From Flavobacterium sp. LC2016-13 (GTDB lineage Bacteria; Bacteroidota; Bacteroidia; Flavobacteriales; Flavobacteriaceae): a DNA stretch of 42,837 nt. The stretch is taken from NCBI RefSeq assembly GCF_009707955.1, contig NZ_WMDQ01000023.1, positions 1 through 42,837 on the forward strand, read 5' to 3'. Position numbers and translations under genes: made by a program. Position 1 is the first letter of the stretch. Every line of letters starts with the position of its first letter. Of this stretch, positions 1 to 8,473 are shown one piece after another. The notes beneath the pieces are model-generated. The model was not told where the DNA came from, searched no databases, and was given only the letters and a program-made list of their open reading frames with translations.

Positions 1-3000
1 TTAGGGCTGTCGGTTCTGTTATGTTGAAAGACTGTGTTGTCGAACAATTGTTTGCATCTTTTATTGTCACAATGTAAGTTCCTGCGGATAATCCTGTAGC
101 TGTTGCCGAAGTTTGAATCGGAGTTGTATTCCAGCTATAAGAATAGCTTCCTGTTCCGCCGGAAACACTTACCGTTGCTGAACCTGTTGACGAGCCATTG
201 CAAGTCACATCAGTTTGAGTTGGAGTTACAGTAAGTGCTGTAGGTTCTCTTATGGTGAAAGACTGTGTTGTCGAACAATTGTTTGCATCTTTTACAGTCA
301 CAATGTAATTTCCTGCCGCTAATGCTGTCGCCGTTGCCGAAGTTTGAACCGGAGTTGTATTCCAGCTATAAGAATAACTTCCTGTTCCGCCTGAAACATT
401 TACTGTTGCTGAACCCGTCGCGAAACCGTTACAAGTCACATCAGTTTGAGTAGGAACCACAACCAAAGCTGTCGGTTCTGTTATGGTGAAAGATTGTGTT
501 ATCGAACAATTGTTCGCATCTTTTATTGTCACAATATAATTTCCTGCTGCTAATGCTGTCGCAGTTGCTGAAGTTTGAACCGGAGTTGTATTCCAGCTAT
601 AAGAATAGCTTCCTGTACCACCGGAAACACTAACCGTTGCAGAACCCGTTGCCGAACCATTGCAAGCCACATCAGTTTGAGTAGGAGTTACCGTCAAGGC
701 TGTTGGTTCTGTTATGGTGAAAGACTGTGTTGTCGAACAATTATTCGCATCTTTTATTGTCACAATATAATTTCCTGCTGCTAATGCTGTCGCAGTTGCC
801 GAAGTTTGTACCGGAGTTGTATTCCAGCTATATGTATAACTTCCAGTTCCACCGGAAACACTTACAGTTACAGAACCCGTTGCCGAACCATTGCAAGCTA
901 CATCAGTTTGAGTAGGAGTTACAATCAACGCTGTCGGTTCTGTTATGGTGAAAGATTGTGTTATCGAACAATTGTTCGCATCTTTTATTGTCACAATGTA
1001 ATTTCCTGCTGCTAATGTTGTCGCAGTTGCCGAAGTTTGTACCGGAGTTGTATTCCAGCTATAAGAATAACTTCCTGTTCCGCCTGAAACATTTACTGTT
1101 GCTGAACCAGTCGCGAAACCGTTACAAGCTACATCAGTTTGAGTAGGAGTCACCGTCAAGGCTGTAGGTTCTGTTATGGTGAAAGACTGCGTTGTCGAAC
1201 AATTATTCGCGTCTGTTATTGTCACGATATAATTTCCTGCTGATAATGTTGTAGCTGTTGCCGAAGTTTGAACCGGAGTTGTATTCCAGCTATATGTATA
1301 ACTTCCTGTTCCGCCTGAAACACTTACCGTTGCTGAACCCGTTGCTGAACCATTGCAAGCTACATCAGTTTGAGTAGGAGTCACCGTCAAGGCTGTGGGT
1401 TCTGTTATGGTGAAGGATTGTGTTTTTATTGTATTAAGGGCATCTTTTACTGTTACTATATAGGTGCCTGCCTTTAGATTACTGGCAGTTGCAGTAGTCT
1501 GTACAGGATTAGTGTTCCAACTGTAAGAATAACTTACAGTTCCACCGGTTACATTAACGGTTGCCGAACCATTATTGTCACCGTTACAGCTCAAATTGGT
1601 TTGCGCTCCGGCAGAAGTAACGAGTGGAAACACTTGACTTTCATAGGCACCAATATCGATAATACCAGCGTTAGCATAATCAAACACCCTAGGATTGCCG
1701 GCAAGATCTTTGGTATTGGAGTCTAGTCCATTATAAAGGCTGTTAGACCCCTTGTTCACAAGAGGACTATTTGCTGTTAACGCATAATTACCAGTAGTAG
1801 AAGGTGCGTTACTGTAAGTGTTTGGACTTACAAATAAAGGATCGATTGAACCATCTATAATATTATTAGCAGCATCTGCATTTATACCCTGCACGAGGCT
1901 ATAAACGATAGTGTTTGGATCAGAACTGCCGGTGCTAATAATACCATCGCTATTGCCATAAATAATACTATTTTGTACAATAATGCTTGCACCTTGCGTA
2001 TAAATAGCCCCATTGTTGCTACTATTTCCACTTATGACCGAATTAATGAAAGATATCTTACTAGTGTTATTTATTATGTATACACCTCCTCCGTTATCAT
2101 TAGCTTTATTGCCTGAAATTTCTGTGTTTTTAAATACAGTAGTTGAAATAGATCCTATAAAAATAGCCCCGCCATTCATAGCGCTGTTGCCACTGAATGT
2201 AACCCTTTCAAAAACCGAAGCATTATTGGAGAGCGAGTGAACAGCTCCGCCATAGGTGGCTATATTATTTTTAAATATCGTATTCTGAATTATGGGATTG
2301 GATCTTGAGTATAATTCAAGAGCACCTCCAGCGTTGGCCGTGTTTTCAAGGAACTGAATGTTGGACAGCACAGGAGAAGACTCTACAAGTATCATGCCTC
2401 CACCTTGAGAACCAGATAGAAACTGCCCATTTAGTGGTAAATAACCAGTCCCGTTGGCATACCCTTTTGTAATAGTGAAACCATTCAGTTCGGCATTACT
2501 TGCTCCATCTGCCATCACTACGACATGATAAGCATTGTCTGTAACATTATTTAGTATACCCAAATCACCACTTAAGATTGTTTTGTTAGCGGTGAGTGTA
2601 AGATTACGACTAGCAAGGGTTGTTTCTGTTCCGGCAAAACCGCCATACATTTTTACATCTCTCAGCATTACAAATGCCTTATTCCTGTTATCTGTGCTGC
2701 TAAAATCAGCTGCATATTTAGGATAATAGGTTCCACCAGCTACCCAAATTTGCTTTACGGTTCCGGCAGTACTTGTATTTAGTGTTTTTGCCATACGTAA
2801 AGCTTCACCAAGATTGGTAGCTGCATTCGTCCAGCTGCTGCCTGTACCAGAGCCGGTAGCGTTAGTGTTTACATATATAATACCGTCTGTATTTAATCCC
2901 TGGTATTCATAAGCACCAATATCAATAGTACCCGAATTATTGTAATTATATATACGAGGCTTACCTGCCAAATCTTTAGACGACGCGGTTAAACCAGAGA

Positions 3001-5635
3001 AAAAGCTATTACTACCTGCATCTATACCAACACTGCCAGAGCTTAATCGATAATCACCGCCACTGAAAGGAGCGGTTGTATAACTAGGCGCATTTACAAA
3101 AGATACCGGTGATGAACCATCAAGAATATGATTGGTTGCATCTGCAGCTATATTTTGCACAAGGCTATAAACGACAGTATTTGGATCAGAAACACCTGAA
3201 CTGATTACACCATGACTATTGTCATAAATAATACTATTTTGTACAATAATGCTGGCACCTTGCGTATAAATAGCCCCATTGTTGCTAGTATTACCACTTA
3301 TGACTGAGTTAATAAAAGATACCTTACCAACGTTATTTAGTATGTATACAGCTCCTCCGTTCTCTAAAGCTTTATTACCTGAAATTTCTATGTTTTTAAA
3401 TACAGAAGTTGAATTAGATCCGATATAAATGGCCCCGCCATGCGAGTTAGCTTGGTTACCACTGAATGTAACCCTTTCAAAAACAGAAGTATTACCGGAG
3501 GTTATGTAAACGGCTCCGCCAAGGTAGGCTAAATTATTTTTAAATACTACATCTTGTAAAGAAGCATTAGATCCTGATTGTAATGCAAGACCAGCTCCAT
3601 TGGAGGCTGTGTTTTGCACGAATTCTAAGTTGGCCAGCACAGGAGAAGCTGCTACCAGTGCCAGACCTCCACCATAAGGACCAAGTAAGGTCTGCCCATT
3701 TACTGTTAAACTACCACCCTTACCGGCAGATCCTCCTGTAATAGTAAAACCATTCAGTTCGGCAGTACCTGCTGCACCTGCCATTACTACAACATGATAA
3801 GCATTGTCTGTAGCATTATTTAATATACCCAAGTCACCACTTAAGATTGTTTTGTTAGCAGTAATCGTAAGATCACGACTAGCGAGGGTTGTTTCTGTTC
3901 CTGCAAAACCGCCATACATTTTTACATCTTTCAGCATTAGAAATGCCTTATCTCCTTCAAATCCGCTGCTGAAATCGACTGCATATTTAGGATAATAAGT
4001 TCCACCAGCTACCCATATTTGCTTAATGGTTCCGGCAGTATTTGTATTTAGTGTTTGTGCCATAACTAAAGCTTCACCCAGATTGGTCGCTGCATTCGTC
4101 CAGCTGATGCCTGTACCAGAGCCGGTAGCGTTAGCATTTACATATATAATTCCGTCTGCATTTATTTCCTGATATTCATAAGCACCAATATCAATAGTAC
4201 CCGAATTATTGTAATTATGTACCCTAGGTTTACCTGCCAAATCTTTAGTATTGGAGTCTAGTCCATTATAAAGATTGTTAGCCCCCTTATTTATAACGGG
4301 ACTGTTTGCTTTTAAAGCATAATTACCAGCGGTAGAAGGCGCATTATTGAAAGCGTTTGGACTTACAAATAAAGGATCGATGGAACCATTAATAGTGTTA
4401 TTAGCTAAATTTGCATTTACCCCTTGCACGAGGCTATACACAATATTGACGGTAGAAGAACTACCACCATTATTGGTAATACCGTGACTATTGCCATACA
4501 TAATGCTATTTCGTATAGTAATGTTGCCCGTGAGTATATAAATAGTTCCATCACTGCTGGCATTACCACTAAATACAGTATTGAGAAAAATAACGGTAGA
4601 TGCGATATTATCACCTATTAAGACAGCGCCTCCGTAACGTGAAGCTTTATTACCAGTAACCTGTACGTTTTTAAATACAGGAGCAACAGAATTTACTAAA
4701 TTGATAGCCCCGCCATCTGATGAAGCGCTGTTGCCACTGAACGTAACTCTGTCAAAAACAGAGGTATTACCGTAGCGTATAGTAACACCTCCCCCGAAGT
4801 CAGCTGTATTATTTTTAAATACCACATCCTGTATAGAAGCATTGGCTTCAGTGAGTAATGCCAGTGCACCTCCGGACTTTGCTGTGTTAGCTATAAATTC
4901 AAGATTGGCCAGTACCGGAGAAGCAGACACTAGCTGCATAGCACCACCAAAAGATCTGTTTACCGCATTACCATTCGTTGTTGTTAAACTTTGGATTCCG
5001 TTGGCATAGCCTCTTGTAATAGTAAAACCATTCAGTTCGGCAGTGCCCGCTTCACCTGTCATGACTACAACATGATAAGCATTATCTGTAGCATTATTTA
5101 ACGTACCGAGTTCGCCACTTAATATCGTTTTGTTGGCGGTGAGCGTAAGATCACGGTTAGCAAGGGTTGTTTCTGTTCCGGCAAAACCTCCATACATTTT
5201 TACATCGATCTGCATTAAAAATGTTACGTCTCTGTTATCTGCACTGCTGAAATCAGCTGCGTATTTAGGAGAATAGGTTCCACCAGCTACCCAAATTTGT
5301 TTAATAGCAGTATTAGTAGAAGCCTCTAGCAATGCATCGGCGAGTTCACCGGTAGCACTGGCCCAGCTGCTTCCGTCGCCCGTAGCACCTTTTTTAACGT
5401 AAACAACGCCATCAGCATTAGGAGTAACAGCATCATATATTGGCAAAACACGATTGATAGGGACTTTATCTATTCCTGAGATTGGAATAGTAATCAAAGT
5501 ATCGCTGGATGAACCTGAATTATTAGTTTTCCAAGTCGGTATAAAAGTATTTGTATTTGAATCCGGAGCTGTTATTTTAGCCTGAATTTGGACAATGACA
5601 AATAAAAAAAGTAATAAAGTGTAAAGTTTTCTCAT
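1..5635 (-). CDS. Giant secreted surface protein with beta-helix modules and SprB-like repeats (partial)
   Basis: The minus-strand frame is open from the ATG at 5635 to the window edge with no stop, giving about 1,878 residues with the C terminus outside. It starts with a signal peptide (MRKLYTLLLFLFVIVQIQA). Three homologous ~423-residue modules follow, each opening with a D-G-(I/V)-(I/V)-Y-V motif, then IWVAGGTYYPKYA and KMYGGFAGTE, with many GGA(I/V)-type turns and a closing IDIGAYEYQ. This is the pattern of right-handed parallel beta-helix (polymorphic outer-membrane protein-like) proteins. At least seven 77-residue SprB-like repeats come next, each with SGGTGSYSYSWNTTP and a pair of cysteines. 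In this family such proteins are exported by the type IX secretion system and act as adhesins or in gliding; a C-terminal sorting domain would lie beyond the window (inference). No ligand can be named. Confidence 0.85.
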   Translation of the reverse strand, partial: MRKLYTLLLFLFVIVQIQAKITAPDSNTNTFIPTWKTNNSGSSSDTLITIPISGIDKVPINRVLPIYDAVTPNADGVVYVKKGATGDGSSWASATGELADALLEASTNTAIKQIWVAGGTYSPKYAADFSSADNRDVTFLMQIDVKMYGGFAGTETTLANRDLTLTANKTILSGELGTLNNATDNAYHVVVMTGEAGTAELNGFTITRGYANGIQSLTTTNGNAVNRSFGGAMQLVSASPVLANLEFIANTAKSGGALALLTEANASIQDVVFKNNTADFGGGVTIRYGNTSVFDRVTFSGNSASSDGGAINLVNSVAPVFKNVQVTGNKASRYGGAVLIGDNIASTVIFLNTVFSGNASSDGTIYILTGNITIRNSIMYGNSHGITNNGGSSSTVNIVYSLVQGVNANLANNTINGSIDPLFVSPNAFNNAPSTAGNYALKANSPVINKGANNLYNGLDSNTKDLAGKPRVHNYNNSGTIDIGAYEYQEINADGIIYVNANATGSGTGISWTNAATNLGEALVMAQTLNTNTAGTIKQIWVAGGTYYPKYAVDFSSGFEGDKAFLMLKDVKMYGGFAGTETTLASRDLTITANKTILSGDLGILNNATDNAYHVVVMAGAAGTAELNGFTITGGSAGKGGSLTVNGQTLLGPYGGGLALVAASPVLANLEFVQNTASNGAGLALQSGSNASLQDVVFKNNLAYLGGAVYITSGNTSVFERVTFSGNQANSHGGAIYIGSNSTSVFKNIEISGNKALENGGAVYILNNVGKVSFINSVISGNTSNNGAIYTQGASIIVQNSIIYDNSHGVISSGVSDPNTVVYSLVQNIAADATNHILDGSSPVSFVNAPSYTTAPFSGGDYRLSSGSVGIDAGSNSFFSGLTASSKDLAGKPRIYNYNNSGTIDIGAYEYQGLNTDGIIYVNTNATGSGTGSSWTNAATNLGEALRMAKTLNTSTAGTVKQIWVAGGTYYPKYAADFSSTDNRNKAFVMLRDVKMYGGFAGTETTLASRNLTLTANKTILSGDLGILNNVTDNAYHVVVMADGASNAELNGFTITKGYANGTGYLPLNGQFLSGSQGGGMILVESSPVLSNIQFLENTANAGGALELYSRSNPIIQNTIFKNNIATYGGAVHSLSNNASVFERVTFSGNSAMNGGAIFIGSISTTVFKNTEISGNKANDNGGGVYIINNTSKISFINSVISGNSSNNGAIYTQGASIIVQNSIIYGNSDGIISTGSSDPNTIVYSLVQGINADAANNIIDGSIDPLFVSPNTYSNAPSTTGNYALTANSPLVNKGSNSLYNGLDSNTKDLAGNPRVFDYANAGIIDIGAYESQVFPLVTSAGAQTNLSCNGDNNGSATVNVTGGTVSYSYSWNTNPVQTTATASNLKAGTYIVTVKDALNTIKTQSFTITEPTALTVTPTQTDVACNGSATGSATVSVSGGTGSYTYSWNTTPVQTSATATTLSAGNYIVTITDANNCSTTQSFTITEPTALTVTPTQTDVACNGFATGSATVNVSGGTGSYSYSWNTTPVQTSATATTLAAGNYIVTIKDANNCSITQSFTITEPTALIVTPTQTDVACNGSATGSVTVSVSGGTGSYTYSWNTTPVQTSATATALAAGNYIVTIKDANNCSTTQSFTITEPTALTVTPTQTDVACNGSATGSATVSVSGGTGSYSYSWNTTPVQTSATATALAAGNYIVTIKDANNCSITQSFTITEPTALVVVPTQTDVTCNGFATGSATVNVSGGTGSYSYSWNTTPVQTSATATALAAGNYIVTVKDANNCSTTQSFTIREPTALTVTPTQTDVTCNGSSTGSATVSVSGGTGSYSYSWNTTPIQTSATATGLSAGTYIVTIKDANNCSTTQSFNITEPTAL
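15..1631 (-). repeat. Seven tandem 231-bp (77-residue) SprB-like repeats
   Basis: The marker TCTGTTATGGTGAAAG (or a close variant) starts at 15, 246, 477, 708, 939, 1170 and 1401, always exactly 231 bp apart. That preserves frame and makes a 77-residue protein repeat. Six copies are near identical. The copy nearest the N terminus (about 1401-1631) is diverged and lacks the second cysteine (A-L-N-T-I-K replaces the A-N-N-C stretch). The array continues past position 1. Confidence 0.93.
1640..5415 (-). repeat. Three large homologous beta-helix modules
   Basis: The same DNA landmarks recur three times. TTCCACCAGC (or near match) is at 2731, 4000 and 5278, spacings of 1269 and 1278 bp, or 423 and 426 residues. 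The D-G-I-I-Y-V codons recur near 2890, 4158 and 5410. The modules are clearly related at DNA level but more diverged than the 231-bp repeats, as expected for an older duplication. Module borders are approximate. Confidence 0.85.
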
Positions 5636-5677
5636 AGAAACTACGTTTTGGAGCACAACAAAGTGTATTTAATGCGG

Positions 5678-5685
5678 CAAAAGTA
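5678..5685 (-). promoter_or_regulatory. Bacteroidota -7 element candidate for the giant surface protein gene
   Basis: Read on the minus strand this is TACTTTTG, matching the Bacteroidota -7 consensus TAnnTTTG, 42 bp upstream of the start codon. No TTG sits at the usual 17-23 bp upstream distance (the nearest is 15 bp away), so the -33 half is weak. Confidence 0.45.
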
Positions 5686-5834
5686 TAGTCTAAATTTTAA
5701 CAATTTGGCTTTGTAAATACGAAGCAAATTGAAGAAGTGAAATCAAAATGTTAAAATAATATTTTGTAAAACATTGATTTTAAATAAGTTGATAAAAAAT
5801 AGGTAAATTTTTTAAAAAAACAAGAATGCAATTA

Positions 5835-5850
5835 TTTGACAATTGTCAAA
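5835..5850. promoter_or_regulatory. Perfect 16-bp palindrome, possible Crp/Fnr-type operator
   Basis: TTTGACAATTGTCAAA is fully self-complementary. Its TTGAC-N4-GTCAA form resembles operators of the Crp/Fnr superfamily. It begins two bases after the stop codon of the regulator gene and about 150 bp upstream of the -7 element of the giant surface protein gene. With no loop and no following T-run it is not an intrinsic terminator. Binding by the neighbouring regulator is inference. Confidence 0.5.
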
Positions 5851-5852
5851 CT

Positions 5853-6479
5853 TTATTTTTCAGATGTGTTACGAATTTGGCTACGAACCCGACTTAAAGT
5901 TTCAAGATTAATACCCAAAAACGAAGCAATATATTTTAGGGGAATGCGTGTCGAAAGATGTTTATAGGTTTTTAAAAAATATTCGTACTTGATTTCGGCT
6001 TTACTTAGACGTCCCATCAAAGCTCTAACTTCTGCATCCGAATAGTATTTTTCATAAAAACGTCGCGCGGTTATATTAAATTCAGGTTCAATATCATACA
6101 AATGCTGTAAGTCTGAGTGTTTCATACCCAGAAGGGACGAATCTTCAATAGCTTCCATATTTTCATAACTTGGAATTTGTAATATGAAACTATGAATTGA
6201 GGCCACCAACTCATTTTCTACTGTAATCCAGGTTGTAATTTCCCTATTAGAATCTTGTACATAACCTCGAATAGCTCCTTTATTCACAAAATAAATCATA
6301 TCGCAAATTTCTCCTGCCTTATGCAATTTTCTGCCTTTTCTTACCTCAAGTGGGTAGGTATTTTCGATAAGAAATTTTTTAGAGCCCTCACTGATAGTAT
6401 ATACGCTGTTAAAAACGTATAAAAGTGTAGCAGCTTCTTCAGGAGTACTATGACGTACGTGATGATTCAATTGATTCAT
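5853..6479 (-). CDS. Crp/Fnr family transcriptional regulator
   Basis: This 208-residue protein has the usual length and layout of the family. A cyclic-nucleotide-binding-type beta-roll spans about residues 35-130 (LEVRKGRKLHKAGEICDMIYFVNKG). A dimer helix follows (about 130-165), and a short C-terminal helix-turn-helix spans about 175-200 (IPLKYIASFLGINLETLSRV). No Fnr-type N-terminal cysteine cluster is seen, so it is not an obvious Fe-S oxygen sensor, and the arginine of classical cAMP binding is not evident, so the ligand is unknown. Such short Crp-like regulators are common in Bacteroidota. It is co-oriented with the giant surface protein gene downstream, with a perfect palindrome in between, which suggests but does not prove regulation of that gene. 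Confidence 0.88.
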   Translation of the reverse strand: MNQLNHHVRHSTPEEAATLLYVFNSVYTISEGSKKFLIENTYPLEVRKGRKLHKAGEICDMIYFVNKGAIRGYVQDSNREITTWITVENELVASIHSFILQIPSYENMEAIEDSSLLGMKHSDLQHLYDIEPEFNITARRFYEKYYSDAEVRALMGRLSKAEIKYEYFLKTYKHLSTRIPLKYIASFLGINLETLSRVRSQIRNTSEK

Positions 6480-6916
6480 AATTGATTTTAAAATTTTATT
6501 GTTTTAGTTTGCTTTTTAAGTCAATGTATAATTGTTCATGATAAGGAAGACAATTTTTAAATAAAAAATAATTACTCTTTATAGTCCTCATCGTTCACAA
6601 TAGTTAATAAAGCTTCAAAATCAATTCATTTGGTTTTTTTTTGATGAATTTTAGAACTACAGCTTACTTCGTAATTAATACTGTCCTTTAATTTAAATTT
6701 TATGTGTGCTTCAAATCTACTATATTTCATTAAATTTTTGGTTGAATAATTTATCTTTTAATCTGAAAAATTTGAGACACTAAAGCAAAGATGGATGGAA
6801 TTAGAAATTATAGCAGTAATTTGGCTACGTTTTGATAAATTAGGCTAATTTTTGTTGAATATGCTGATTGATTGGCTAGAAAGAAAGAGGAAAATTAACT
6901 ATAAAAATATTAAATA
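6480..6916. other. AT-rich divergent intergenic region
   Basis: This stretch separates the divergent Crp-like regulator and YbaK-like genes and should hold both promoters. I find no convincing coding frame, structured RNA or repeat, and no clean TTG-N17-23-TAnnTTTG pair on either strand. Confidence 0.5.
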
Positions 6917-7384
6917 ATGGGATTGGAACAGGCGCGCGAACATTTAAAAAAATGGAACAAGGATTCAGAAATTGTAATTCTTAATACTTCAAGTGCAACA
7001 GTAGAATTGGCAGCAGAAGCTCTTGGTGTTACCGGTGGAGAAATAGCCAAGTCGATTTCATTATACGATAAGGAGGGAGGCGTAATTTTGATTGTAATAT
7101 CGGGATATCAAAAGATAGACAGTAGCAAATTCAAGCAGGAATTTGGTTTAAAAGCCAAAATGTTGACTTTTGAGGATGTTGAATCTTTGGTAGGGCATCC
7201 TGTTGGTGGTGTCTGTCCATTTGGGGTTAATAAAAAAGTTCGGGTTTTTCTCGATGAATCACTTAAGAAATTTGAATATATCTATCCAGCTTGCGGAAGT
7301 GTTAATTCAGCAATTCAGCTTACGACTACAGAATTGGAAAATTTTTCAGGATCTGAAAAATGGGTAGATGTTACTAAAGAATAA
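6917..7384 (+). CDS. YbaK/EbsC-family aminoacyl-tRNA deacylase
   Basis: This 155-residue cytoplasmic protein has the compact fold and length of the YbaK/ProX editing-domain family. These enzymes hydrolyse wrongly charged tRNA, typically Cys-tRNA(Pro). Visible family features are the EIAKSISLY segment with its conserved lysine (near residue 40), VGHPVGGVCPFGV (near residues 93-105), and the C-terminal YPACGSVNSAIQLTT segment. The specificity (Cys-tRNA-Pro or another pair) cannot be read from sequence. It stands alone, with a strong terminator following. Confidence 0.85.
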   Translation: MGLEQAREHLKKWNKDSEIVILNTSSATVELAAEALGVTGGEIAKSISLYDKEGGVILIVISGYQKIDSSKFKQEFGLKAKMLTFEDVESLVGHPVGGVCPFGVNKKVRVFLDESLKKFEYIYPACGSVNSAIQLTTTELENFSGSEKWVDVTKE

Positions 7385-7709
7385 TACGGACAAAGAAAAT
7401 AAAATAATAATTCAAGATATTTATTGTCTATAAAAAGCTCCATTATTTCTAATGGAGCTTTTTCATCATTTTTATTTCAAAAGAAAGATTGCTTTCATTG
7501 TTCGTCCTTATAATTAATTAAACGAATGTCTAAATTCTAAAAGAGAGGGCAGTCTTTGTTTTATACAATTTTTAGGATTTTCAGACATAATAAGTAGATA
7601 AGAAAATAATTTCTGCTTCTGGATTTTTTTTTCTAACTGAGTCATCTTTTAGTTTTTAACATAAAAAATGATTAATATTGCTTTTTTAGATTCTCACCCC
7701 TTTTAATTA
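7385..7709. other. Intergenic region upstream of the ECF sigma gene
   Basis: It contains the YbaK terminator (7432-7463) and then about 245 bp of AT-rich DNA with no coding frame. The sigma gene promoter should lie here. TAATATTG near 7674 is one mismatch from TAnnTTTG but is not convincing. Confidence 0.4.
7432..7463 (+). terminator. Intrinsic terminator after the YbaK-family gene
   Basis: AAAAAGCTCCATTA pairs perfectly with TAATGGAGCTTTTT across a 4-nt loop, and the 3' arm ends in a T-run. The A-tract on the other arm would let it work in both directions. Confidence 0.85.
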
Positions 7710-8279
7710 ATGTCTGTTTATAGTAAATATGCTGATCATATTTTATTAAATTTTCTTAAAGAAGATGATCAATTAGCGTATACAGAAATTTTTGAAAGGT
7801 ATTGTAAAATTCTGGTGAACCATGCCTATAAAATATTAGGTAATCGTGATGAAGCAAATGATGTTGTTCAGGAAGTATTTTTATCTATCTGGAACAAACG
7901 CCATGAATTAACAATCACAGGGTCTCTTTCCTCTTACTTATACAAAGCAACAAAAAACAGAATCCTAAATCATATCGCCCACGAAAAAGTGGTTTTGCGT
8001 TATGCCGATTCAATTTCAAACTTTATTGAAAAGGATTATGTATTCGCAGATTCAAATCTTAGACAAGAAGAATTAGAAGCTATTATTGCTAAAGAAATTG
8101 CTTTGCTTCCTGAAAAAATGCGCGAAGTTTTTCTTTTAAGAAAAGTAGAAGAACTTTCGTATGATGAAATTGCACTTCAATTAAATATTACAGATAAAAC
8201 AGCAAAACAACAGGTATATAATTCACTAAAAATACTAAGGGAAAAACTCAAGTCTTTTATGAGTGTTTTTATTTGGTAA
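7710..8279 (+). CDS. ECF-type RNA polymerase sigma factor (FecI-like)
   Basis: This 189-residue sigma-70 family protein contains region 2 (about residues 28-95, including the ANDVVQEVFLSIWNKR segment that binds core polymerase and the -10 element) and region 4 (about 125-180, LPEKMREVFLLRKVEELSYDEIA plus a helix-turn-helix). Region 3 is absent, as expected for extracytoplasmic-function factors. It is followed by a FecR-type anti-sigma gene and a SusC carrying an STN domain. That is the standard three-part surface-signalling set, in which ligand binding at the outer membrane releases the sigma factor, most likely to transcribe the transport operon downstream. Confidence 0.93.
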   Translation: MSVYSKYADHILLNFLKEDDQLAYTEIFERYCKILVNHAYKILGNRDEANDVVQEVFLSIWNKRHELTITGSLSSYLYKATKNRILNHIAHEKVVLRYADSISNFIEKDYVFADSNLRQEELEAIIAKEIALLPEKMREVFLLRKVEELSYDEIALQLNITDKTAKQQVYNSLKILREKLKSFMSVFIW

Positions 8280-8399
8280 AATATAATATTGCTTTTGTTA
8301 ATTTCTATGATATAATCTAGTCATAACATCTTTGTTAGTGAACAAAATTTAACGTTGTTGTAGAATTGTTAATGATATAATAATATTTTTTTAATTTTT

Positions 8400-8422
8400 T
8401 TTTGTCATCATCTATGACAAAA
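8400..8422. promoter_or_regulatory. 9-bp inverted repeat between sigma and anti-sigma genes
   Basis: TTTTGTCAT is separated by five bases from its exact inverse ATGACAAAA, 51 bp before the FecR start. It could be an operator or a small RNA hairpin controlling expression of the anti-sigma gene, whose 194-bp separation from the sigma gene is wide for a coupled pair. No T-run follows, so a terminator is unlikely. Confidence 0.4.
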
Positions 8423-8473
8423 GTTATTTATAACTGTCTTACTTAAAACAGGACAAAATTTCTTGTTGTAATT

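Noticed and set aside
265..1146. Plus-strand frames of 60-70 residues, repeated several times
   Set aside because: They are regular antisense shadows of the 231-bp repeats of the minus-strand surface protein.
15..1631. Regularly spaced repeats that could suggest a CRISPR array
   Set aside because: The unit is 231 bp with no unique spacers and is in frame within a long coding region.
2013..4621. Short frames on both strands within the beta-helix region
   Set aside because: They are shadows of the single long minus-strand frame, which is unbroken.
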